Positions 25,314 through 32,316 of a DNA stretch of 64,000 bases are shown piece by piece; the stretch's first letter is position 1; each line of letters starts with the position of its first letter. The stretch covers positions 124,001 to 188,000 of the forward strand of contig NZ_BAABBO010000012.1 of NCBI RefSeq assembly GCF_039538005.1, in the 5' to 3' direction. The stretch comes from Allohahella marinimesophila (lineage in GTDB: Bacteria > Pseudomonadota > Gammaproteobacteria > Pseudomonadales > Oleiphilaceae). A program made the translations under genes and the position numbers. A model generated the notes under the pieces. It saw only the letters and a program-made list of their open reading frames with translations. It ran no database searches and was not told the DNA's origin.

Positions 25314-25622
25314 TCATGAATCCGACGCCTTCCCGGATTCCAGGTAAAGAAGCGTGTCGTCCGCCAGGAGTCTCGCCTTGTTACCAAGTCCAGAAAGAGC
25401 GTTATCAATTGAACCAATCAACTCGACATACTGTTCACGTTGTGAAGCTTCGGCCTGTTCACCGAACATCTGCGCCTGCAGCTCACTCGCGGCTTTCACG
25501 CTGATCTGATCGAAACCCTGGCTATGGCTTACGCCAAGGATCATGAGCGCTGCGCCGAGGGTGAGAAACGAATGTTTGAGCACCGGTGCGCCGGAAAACC
25601 TTTTGAAGCTGTGCGAAATCAT
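25314..25622 (-). CDS. small anchored protein, unknown
   Basis: I do not recognise this 102-residue protein. A basic start is followed by one hydrophobic segment (LKHSFLTLGAALMILGVS), which may be a signal sequence or membrane anchor. After it come about 65 mostly helical, charged residues (ASELQAQMFGEQAEASQREQ, LIGSIDNALSGLGNKARLL), plausibly a short coiled coil in the periplasm. It precedes the two hydrophilic stress proteins with an 81-base gap and is the first gene downstream of a good sigma-54 promoter. The ribosome site is weak. Confidence 0.55.
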   Translation of the reverse strand: MISHSFKRFSGAPVLKHSFLTLGAALMILGVSHSQGFDQISVKAASELQAQMFGEQAEASQREQYVELIGSIDNALSGLGNKARLLADDTLLYLESGKASDS

Positions 25623-25716
25623 TGTGAAGAGCCTGTTGGTTCATTTCATGGTGAGGCGATAACAGGTTGTGCTCCTGCTCAACCGCTGCCTCACCGTGTT
25701 CATTGAGAGCTAGCTT

Positions 25717-25733
25717 TGCCAGCTATGAGCCAA
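25717..25733 (-). promoter_or_regulatory. sigma-54 (-24/-12) promoter of the hydrophilin operon
   Basis: On the minus strand TTGGCTCATAGCTGGCA has the invariant GG (25730-25731) and GC (25718-25719) exactly 10 bases apart and matches TTGGC at -24 and T-GCA at -12, with three mismatches to consensus. Transcription should start about 12 bases beyond the GC, roughly 85 bases before the ATG at 25622. It fits the other two sigma-54 promoters in this island. Confidence 0.55.
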
Positions 25734-25814
25734 CATCGATTAACTGCTTATGAATCATAGGCTTGTAAAATTCAGGATTTATTTGCGGGCAAAGGGAGCC
25801 TCAATGAGCCCTGC

Positions 25815-25830
25815 AATTGCTGTTGCAATT
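25815..25830. promoter_or_regulatory. dyad upstream of the hydrophilin promoter
   Basis: AATTGC-TGTT-GCAATT is a perfect 6-base inverted repeat, centred about 115 bases before the expected start from the sigma-54 promoter at 25717-25733. A position near -100 is usual for an activator dimer. It does not share the AACGATTG word seen at the other two promoters. The remaining sequence of the 264-base gap 25623-25886 holds no gene that I can support. Confidence 0.3.
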
Positions 25831-25886
25831 ACACAGGCTCTGGAAAAGTTGCCAAAATTTACAATGTTGGAACAGGCTGGGCAGTG

Positions 25887-27020
25887 CTATTGAGGATCAG
25901 GCAAGCTCTGAGCGAGGCTACGCTGAAGTTTACGTTCTGCATCCGAGGCCTGTGGGCGGGCGCCATCCGTCTGCCAGGCCGCGAGGTATTTTCCAACCAG
26001 CTGACTCAGGGCCTCGACATGTGCTGGCTCGGCATTCAGGCAAGGGATGAAGCCGTAAGCCTTACCACCGGCCTCAATAAAGTAATGGCGGTTCTCTTCT
26101 CCAATTTCCTCGATTGTTTCGAGACAATCAGCTGCAAACCCTGGGCAAAATACCTGTACCGATGCCACGCCTTCCGCAGCGAGTGATTTCAGCGTCATAT
26201 CGGTATAAGGCTTGAGCCAGGGCTCCCGCCCGAAACGGGACTGGAAAGTGGTGAGATATTCGCCTTCGGCGAGGCCAAGCTTTTGGGCGATGAGCCGTGA
26301 AGTCTTGTGGCAATGGCAGTGGTAAGGATCGCCAGCAGACAGATAGCGCGCTGGAATACCGTGATAGGAGAGCAGCAACTTGTCACTGCGACCATGCTCT
26401 GCCCAGTAAGCCTGGATTTGGCTGGCGCAGGCAGCAATGAACGGATCGAAGTCGTGATAACAGTTGATGAACTGCAGCGCGGGCAACCAGCGACGACGGG
26501 TGAAATCAGCAGCAATAGCATCGAAGGTGGAGCCACTGGTCGCCGCGCAATATTGCGGATACAGCGGCAGCACGATCAGTTGCTCGACCCCCGCTTCCTG
26601 CATGCGAGTCAACTTGCTGGTAATCGACGGATTGCCATATCGCATGGCGAAATCCACCACGAGGTCTTCGCCAAAATCGGCCTGCAGCTGCCGCTCAAGT
26701 GCCTTGCACTGATCTTCGGTATGGAAGAGCAACGGCGAGCCACGATCAGTCCAGACCGTTTTATAAGCCTTGGCCGACCGGGCAGGTCGGATATTCAAAA
26801 TCACCAGGTTGAGAATGCACCACCACAGGAGTCGAGGTACTTCCACTACTCTGGGATCGCTCAGAAACTCTTTCAGATACCGCCGAAGCGCTTTTTTTTC
26901 AGGCTGATCAGGTGTTCCAAGGTTAGTGATGAGTACGCCGGTGCGACGACGCTGTCCATGCTCAAAGCTGGTCTGCGCCTTGTACTGCGGGGTATCGACC
27001 GGGTGCTCGCGCCTGCTCAA
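25887..27020 (-). CDS. hemH: ferrochelatase
   Basis: Inserts ferrous iron into protoporphyrin IX, the last step of haem synthesis. The 377-residue chain has TGVLITNLGTPDQP near its start, MRYGNPSI, VLPLYPQY, LLSYHGIPARY with the metal-site His, TTFQSRFGREPWLKPYT, and VFCPGFAADCLETIEEIGEE with the conserved catalytic Glu and His region. It begins at a TTG that overlaps the stop of the crotonase gene (TTGA, 27017-27020), which supports this unusual start and coupled translation. The last 35 residues are a polar extension beyond the usual family end. Confidence 0.95.
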   Translation of the reverse strand: MSRREHPVDTPQYKAQTSFEHGQRRRTGVLITNLGTPDQPEKKALRRYLKEFLSDPRVVEVPRLLWWCILNLVILNIRPARSAKAYKTVWTDRGSPLLFHTEDQCKALERQLQADFGEDLVVDFAMRYGNPSITSKLTRMQEAGVEQLIVLPLYPQYCAATSGSTFDAIAADFTRRRWLPALQFINCYHDFDPFIAACASQIQAYWAEHGRSDKLLLSYHGIPARYLSAGDPYHCHCHKTSRLIAQKLGLAEGEYLTTFQSRFGREPWLKPYTDMTLKSLAAEGVASVQVFCPGFAADCLETIEEIGEENRHYFIEAGGKAYGFIPCLNAEPAHVEALSQLVGKYLAAWQTDGARPQASDAERKLQRSLAQSLPDPQ

Positions 27021-27868
27021 TTTTTGAATTCCGGCGTCTGCTTGGTCATTCGCGACTTCATGGCCTGCTGAATGTCGTCGCTCAGGATCATGGCGGAATT
27101 CCAGGTGGCGATGTAGTTCAGCCCTTCCTCGACACTATGGTCACGTGAAAACAGAATCATTTCCTTGGTGCCACGAATGGCCAATGGTGCCTTGCTCGCG
27201 ATCTCTGTAGCTAATTCCCCAACCAGCATGTCCAACGCAGGCTTATCCTTGGCAATTGAATTGACCAGACCCATCGTCCTGGCTTCCTCGGCGCCAAACT
27301 CGCGGCCGGTATAGGCCAGCTCGCGCATGATACCGTCCGGAATGATTTTCGGTAACCGCTGCAGGGTGCCGACATCAGCGGTCATGCCAATATCGATCTC
27401 GCGTATTGAAAACTTTGCATCGCAGCTGGCGTACCGCATATCGCAGCAGGTAATCATGTCGATCGCGCCACCAATAACGGCGCCATGAACGGCGGCTATG
27501 ACCGGGACCCGGCAACGTTCTATCGCAGTGAAGCTATCCTGCATCGCCAGGATCTGCCGACGCAGTCGTTCACGGAAACGGCCTTCGCAATCGCGCTTGG
27601 CGGTAAATATGGCTGAAAACTCAGCGAGATCGATCCCGCCGCAGAAATGTTTGCCTTCACCGGCCAGGATGACGACCCTGATATCAGCGACCTGGTCGAT
27701 CGCTTCAAAGACCTGCCCTATTTCCGCCCAGAGCTGCATATTGAGCGCGTTGGCCTTATCGGGCCGGGAGAGTGTCACTGTCGCGACATGCTGGCTGACT
27801 TCGAGCGTCAGGTGCTCGTACTGAGACGCCTCGAGCGACTCGAGGGTGAGTTCTTTCAACAGTTGCAT
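27017..27868 (-). CDS. crotonase-family enzyme, dienoyl-CoA isomerase-like
   Basis: A 283-residue enoyl-CoA hydratase/isomerase superfamily member. It shows ATVTLSRPDKANALNMQLW, the oxyanion-hole segments GEGKHFCGGIDL and AAVHGAVIGGAIDMITCCDM, and the active-site stretch EIDIGMTADVGTLQRLPKII. ADVGTLQRLP is typical of the delta3,5-delta2,4-dienoyl-CoA isomerase branch (ECH1), used in degradation of unsaturated fatty acids. The ATG at 27866-27868 is preferred over a TTG/GTG extension to 27955 that would run into the next gene. Its stop overlaps the hemH start. Confidence 0.88.
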   Translation of the reverse strand: MQLLKELTLESLEASQYEHLTLEVSQHVATVTLSRPDKANALNMQLWAEIGQVFEAIDQVADIRVVILAGEGKHFCGGIDLAEFSAIFTAKRDCEGRFRERLRRQILAMQDSFTAIERCRVPVIAAVHGAVIGGAIDMITCCDMRYASCDAKFSIREIDIGMTADVGTLQRLPKIIPDGIMRELAYTGREFGAEEARTMGLVNSIAKDKPALDMLVGELATEIASKAPLAIRGTKEMILFSRDHSVEEGLNYIATWNSAMILSDDIQQAMKSRMTKQTPEFKN

Positions 27869-27896
27869 ACATGTTTCCAAATACAGATAAGCAGAA

Positions 27897-29240
27897 TCAG
27901 GACGATTCCGTCTTGAGATATTGGTCCAGCAATGGCTTGAAGGCCGCCTGCACACCCAAGCCCTTCATGATCCAGTAGTGACCAGCGATCATCCTGTCGA
28001 TGAAGAGCGTTTCCACTGGCGGTTTGAACGACGCCAAGTGCTTGAATACAGTATTGGATTTGGCGGCAACTTTCAAATGGACATCGCCAGATTTGAAATC
28101 GTAAGTCTCGTCACTGAAGGGCTGGATGATGATATCGCGCCAGAGCGCGTAGTAGGCCTCGTCGACAGCCGGCATTTCCTCCACCCGGACCCCGAGGTCG
28201 ATCATGAAGCGATCCAGCGCCGCATAGTCTTCTGCCAGCGCCGCATTCACCGATTTGCGATAGGCCTCCACGATCTCGGGCTTGAGTTTTTTCACGCAGC
28301 CAAAATCATAGATGATGAGGGTGCCGTCCGGTCGGAAGGCAAAATTACCCGCGTGAGGATCACCATGTATGGCCTTGAACCTGAAGAGCTGGTCGGCCAT
28401 GGTGCGAAACAGCAACTCGCCAATCTCGTTGATAATGGTCTGGTAGTAGCGCTCGGTCGTGACTTCGCTGACATGATCGCCCGCGACGTATTCCATTGTC
28501 AGCACCCGGCGGGAACTCAGTCCTGGCAACACAGCGGGTATGAGCACTTTCGGCTCATCCTTGTGAAAGCCACGAAACAGGTCGACGTTACGCGCTTCAT
28601 TCTCGTAGTCGAGTTCCTCGACCAGGCGCGCACGAATCTCCGCAAATAATTGATCGACCGACTCTTTTGGCATCTTCAGCAGGCCACCCAACTTGAGGGC
28701 CAGCCTCAGTTGCTTGAGGTCGGAGTCGACCGAACCGCCTACGCCTGGATATTGAACCTTGACGATGACGTCCTGGCCTTCACGGGTAGTGGCGCGATGC
28801 ACCTGGCCGATGGAGGCCGCGGCATAGGGCTCTTCATCAAACGTGGCAAAGAGGCTCTTGTGGCTGGCACCGAGTTCTTCCTCGATCTGTTTGGCAATGA
28901 CGTCGAAGTCCATTGGCGGCGCTTCCTTCTGCAAGCGCTGCAAGGCTTTCGAGAATTCTTTCGGGAGGAAATCCTGCGTCTGTGAGGCCACCTGCCCCAC
29001 TTTCATGACTGCGCCTTTCAACTCACCGAGCGTGTCGACGATACGAGCGGCCATCTTGTCGTAGCTTTCGGCTTTCTGCTCATCGTGGGTCTGTTCATCG
29101 GTAAACTGGCGGCGAATCTTCTGACCAGCATAATTGCCGGCGACCGAAGCGGTCATGCCTGCCAGTTTGAAAAAACGTCGAGTACGGCTGACAGGCGTCA
29201 CCCTGGATTTGCGGGGCTTGCTGTCCTTGTCGTTGGTCAA
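27897..29240 (-). CDS. ABC1/ADCK (UbiB-like) atypical kinase family protein
   Basis: A 447-residue protein kinase-like protein of the ABC1 family. It keeps the family marks: KGAVMKVGQVASQTQDFLP (the KxGQ motif), AAASIGQVHRA in the Ala-rich nucleotide loop, VIVKVQYPGV with the invariant Lys, HGDPHAGNF in the catalytic loop and IYDFGC as the metal-binding DFG. UbiB relatives support ubiquinone biosynthesis or lipid homeostasis. It lacks the C-terminal pair of transmembrane helices seen in E. coli UbiB. It starts at TTG 29238-29240 with AGGTG six bases upstream, and is followed 28 bases later by the crotonase gene. Confidence 0.9.
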   Translation of the reverse strand: MTNDKDSKPRKSRVTPVSRTRRFFKLAGMTASVAGNYAGQKIRRQFTDEQTHDEQKAESYDKMAARIVDTLGELKGAVMKVGQVASQTQDFLPKEFSKALQRLQKEAPPMDFDVIAKQIEEELGASHKSLFATFDEEPYAAASIGQVHRATTREGQDVIVKVQYPGVGGSVDSDLKQLRLALKLGGLLKMPKESVDQLFAEIRARLVEELDYENEARNVDLFRGFHKDEPKVLIPAVLPGLSSRRVLTMEYVAGDHVSEVTTERYYQTIINEIGELLFRTMADQLFRFKAIHGDPHAGNFAFRPDGTLIIYDFGCVKKLKPEIVEAYRKSVNAALAEDYAALDRFMIDLGVRVEEMPAVDEAYYALWRDIIIQPFSDETYDFKSGDVHLKVAAKSNTVFKHLASFKPPVETLFIDRMIAGHYWIMKGLGVQAAFKPLLDQYLKTESS

Positions 29241-29346
29241 GAGTACACCTGGCTATCTTTGGATGGCTATGGCTGGATGAGCTACCTACTGTATACCATC
29301 AGCCAGAGGATATGGATTGCCGTACCGTTCATATGGCGCAGGTCTA

Positions 29347-30309
29347 CTATGGTGCGTAGTGCGTGGAGCGGTTTCGGCCGCCCTGCTTGGACTTGTACAA
29401 CGCCTGGTCGGCATGCTCTACCCACTGCATCGGTTCGCTGACGGTGTCGTTGACGGGTGCAATGCCAAGCGATACAGTCCAGCGAATGGCGATGCCTTCA
29501 TGGTGCACCGTGAGACCTTCGATCTTCTTCCGCAGGCGCTCGGCAAAGATCATGGCATTTTCAGCAGAGGTATCTACCAGAATGACTGTGAACTCCTCAC
29601 CACCATATCGTCCCGAAATATCGGTTTCGCGCATGGTCTCCATCAGTACTGCGGCAGTCTTCTTGATGACTTCGTCGCCCGCCGGGTGGCCGTAGGTATC
29701 GTTTACCTTCTTGAAATGATCGATGTCGAACATGACCAGCGTGCTTTGCTGCCCGGTTCGCTTGTGACGCGAATATTCGGCTTTGAGCGACTCCTGCCAG
29801 GCCCCCCGATTGTTCAGTCCTGTCAGCGCATCGGTTCTGCTGAGATATCCGAGCTTCTCGTTCGCGGCCTGAAGCTGTTTCGAGTTGGTGGCAATGTCAG
29901 TGACGTCGTAGATGATCAGGCAGATATGGTCGACCTGACCGGAGGCAGATATCAGCGGTGATATCGTGATGTTCTGGAACATGTAGGGCTCGGTTCCAGT
30001 GATCGGCCGGTAATTTCTGAAACGGAATAGATAAGGCCGCTGCGTCCAGGTGGTGAAGGTCCGGTTCTGCAACAGAAACACCGACTGGGTCTTGCTGAAA
30101 AACCAGTCTTTGGGAATCTCTGGAAACAGATCGAAGATGACCTGGTCCCTGACCGTATGCGGCTTCTTGCCGCTGTGGTTTTCCATGAAGCTGTTCCAGG
30201 CCTGCACCCGATAGGTTTTGTCCAGAACTACCAGACCAACATCTATGGTCTGCAGCATATCCATCAGCCAGTGAAATTCACCGGCATCCAGGCTTTCCGG
30301 TGCGGTCAT
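29347..30309 (-). CDS. PAS-GGDEF diguanylate cyclase
   Basis: A 320-residue cytosolic c-di-GMP synthase. Residues about 15-145 form a PAS-like sensor (GLVVLDKTYRVQAWNSFME, ISPLISASGQVDHICLIIYD), then a short helix, then the GGDEF domain with TDALTGLNNRGAW, FDIDHFKKVNDTYGH and RYGGEEFTVIL. The inhibitory site RETD lies five residues before GGEEF. AAGGA eight bases before the ATG supports the start. It follows the REC-CheC gene after 42 bases on the same strand, so the two probably act together, with the receiver-phosphatase protein setting the signal. Confidence 0.92.
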   Translation of the reverse strand: MTAPESLDAGEFHWLMDMLQTIDVGLVVLDKTYRVQAWNSFMENHSGKKPHTVRDQVIFDLFPEIPKDWFFSKTQSVFLLQNRTFTTWTQRPYLFRFRNYRPITGTEPYMFQNITISPLISASGQVDHICLIIYDVTDIATNSKQLQAANEKLGYLSRTDALTGLNNRGAWQESLKAEYSRHKRTGQQSTLVMFDIDHFKKVNDTYGHPAGDEVIKKTAAVLMETMRETDISGRYGGEEFTVILVDTSAENAMIFAERLRKKIEGLTVHHEGIAIRWTVSLGIAPVNDTVSEPMQWVEHADQALYKSKQGGRNRSTHYAP

Positions 30310-30351
30310 CGTCGGTATCCTTTACTGGCGCCCTGGGTGCCCATGGGCGAC

Positions 30352-31371
30352 TTATTCAATGAGGTACGCGACTTTGTCGCGCATGACTGGCAGAGAATCT
30401 TCGGTGAACATCAGCAGCAGGTCACACTGAATATTGTGATTCTCCACCTTGTAGGCAATTTCGATGGCCAGCATGCGCTCCCAGTTCCACTGGTTGTTCT
30501 CCATCAACTGTGACACATCGACATGCTGACCGAGCACCTGTGGATGCCCCTGGCTAAAGGAGATATCCATCTGCTCGGCGATGCCCTTGGTACAGGCACC
30601 GATCAGAATGGAAGCGGTGTCCATCAGTAATTCGAGCTCGCCGAGGGTGTTGAGTTCACCCTCATATTTCATGAGGCGGGCCAGGTCCGAGAAGCTGGCG
30701 TCGTGAAACAGGAGCAGGGCCTCGCCAGCGATGCCTGAGCCGATGAAGCCCTGGCACACTGCGGAATAGCTGTCCTTGTCCTGAGTCGCCTGCAGCGCCA
30801 TTCGAAGCTCGCTCTGTTCCAGGAGGTTCACCTGTGGCACTGGCAGGAGGATAAAGACATCGAGCAACCTGGCCAGCAAGTCAGCTGCCTGCCCCATCGC
30901 AACGTTGGCGATTTCCTGATAGGCATCGAGCTCGCTGGTCTTGCCACTCTTTTCGAGCATTTTTGGCGTGAGTGCGGGCGCGGCGGCGGGACGTTCTGCT
31001 TCAGGCCCCAGAATGCCAAGACGCTGCAGAATCTCGGCCAGCTCGTCCGTGCCAATGGGCTTGCGAATGAAGTCGGCGGCACCAAGCTGCATGACCCGCT
31101 TGCGGGCATCCGGCTGAATATCACCAGACACCACCACGACGATGCTTGGCAGATCTTCTTTGGAGATCACGGCCAGGGTCTCGTAGCCATCCATGACCGG
31201 CATATTGAGATCGAGGAAGAGAATGTCGCCCTTGCCCTGCTTGATGAGCTCTATCGCTTCACCACCATGCTTGGCAAAAGATATCTCGATATCCCAGTCG
31301 CGGGGGAGCGACTTCGCCATTTGCTTGCGCGCGACGCTCGAGTCGTCACAGATCAGAACAGGTGTGGTCAT
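30352..31371 (-). CDS. receiver fused to a CheC-like phosphatase domain
   Basis: A 339-residue protein. Residues 1-120 are a receiver (VLICDDSSVARKQ, acceptor Asp in ILFLDLNMPVMDG, FIRKPIG). The rest resembles CheC, the CheY-P phosphatase family: the first active-site helix keeps the ExxNxxxG pattern (YQEIANVAMGQAADLL), but the second reads DTASILIGA, with Asp and Ser where Glu and Asn are usual. It may therefore have one working site. It sits upstream of a PAS-GGDEF gene, suggesting it tunes a phosphorelay linked to c-di-GMP rather than classical chemotaxis, since no other che gene is near. Start ATG 31369-31371. Confidence 0.85.
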   Translation of the reverse strand: MTTPVLICDDSSVARKQMAKSLPRDWDIEISFAKHGGEAIELIKQGKGDILFLDLNMPVMDGYETLAVISKEDLPSIVVVVSGDIQPDARKRVMQLGAADFIRKPIGTDELAEILQRLGILGPEAERPAAAPALTPKMLEKSGKTSELDAYQEIANVAMGQAADLLARLLDVFILLPVPQVNLLEQSELRMALQATQDKDSYSAVCQGFIGSGIAGEALLLFHDASFSDLARLMKYEGELNTLGELELLMDTASILIGACTKGIAEQMDISFSQGHPQVLGQHVDVSQLMENNQWNWERMLAIEIAYKVENHNIQCDLLLMFTEDSLPVMRDKVAYLIE

Positions 31372-31429
31372 TGATTCACTGGTCGCTATGGCTTATACAG
31401 GGGCCTTGTTTTTACACTCAGTAAAGTGC

Positions 31430-32278
31430 ATGGATCAGAATATTGCAATGAGCCCCGCGCCCGATTCGAGCGACAGGGGCTGGCAGGAACGCTTTGGCGG
31501 CACTAGTCGTCTGTATGGCCCTGAGGCGCTCTCGCGTTTCATCGGCGCCCGAGTAGCCGTCGTCGGTCTTGGGGGTGTCGGGTCTTGGGCCGCCGAGTCA
31601 CTGGTGCGAACGGGCATCGGACGAGTCGACCTGTTCGATCTGGACGATATCTGCGTGTCCAACACCAACCGACAATTGCACGCCACTACTGCCACGATTG
31701 GGCAGATGAAATGCGAGGCGCTGGCAGTCCGATTCCGGGCGATCAATCCCCTGGCCATCATTCAGGCGCATGCCACCTTTGTGACGCGAAGCAATCTCGA
31801 GGCGACGATTGGCAGGGAGTATGATTTCGTTGTTGACGCAATCGACTCGGTGAAGCACAAGGTGGCCTTGCTGGCCTACTGCGCGCGAAACAAGATTCCG
31901 GTGGCTACGGCAGGGGCCGCTGGGGGTCTGGTGGATCCATTTCAGCTGCAGCGAAGTGACCTGAGCGTCACTTATCACGACGCCTTGTTAGCGAAAGTGC
32001 GCCGGCTATTGCGGCAGGAGTATGGCTTTCCGGTGAACCCGAAGCGACGCTTTGGGATTCCAGCTGTATTTTCAGCCGAGCAGGCAAAACTGCCAATGCA
32101 GGCTGATGCCTGTGCTGTTGAGGATGATAAGGAAACGGAACTGGGAAAGAGTGCGCAGCAGTCCATGAGGCTGGACTGCGCGACAGGTTACGGTGCAAGC
32201 ATGGCCGTTACCGCCAGCTTCGGGCTTGCACTGAGTGCAATCGCCCTGGCGAAGCTGGCAGCGAAGCCTGCGCGCTAG
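31430..32278 (+). CDS. tcdA: tRNA threonylcarbamoyladenosine dehydratase
   Basis: E1-like enzyme that cyclises t6A at position 37 of ANN-decoding tRNAs (TcdA/CsdL). The 282-residue chain has the ATP-binding VAVVGLGGVGSWAAESLVRT, DLDDICVSNTNRQ, FVVDAIDSVKHKVALLAYC, AGAAGGLVDPFQL and the C-terminal LDCATGYGASMAVTASFGL with one membrane-like helix. The open frame extends to 31193, but that is antisense to the REC-CheC gene. The ATG at 31430 or the one at 31448 gives a normal length. It is divergent from the REC-CheC gene and convergent with glcB 38 bases on. Confidence 0.92.
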   Translation: MDQNIAMSPAPDSSDRGWQERFGGTSRLYGPEALSRFIGARVAVVGLGGVGSWAAESLVRTGIGRVDLFDLDDICVSNTNRQLHATTATIGQMKCEALAVRFRAINPLAIIQAHATFVTRSNLEATIGREYDFVVDAIDSVKHKVALLAYCARNKIPVATAGAAGGLVDPFQLQRSDLSVTYHDALLAKVRRLLRQEYGFPVNPKRRFGIPAVFSAEQAKLPMQADACAVEDDKETELGKSAQQSMRLDCATGYGASMAVTASFGLALSAIALAKLAAKPAR

Positions 32279-32316
32279 ACCGCCCCTTCAGGCGGCCCGG
32301 CTCAGGCCGTCAGGGT

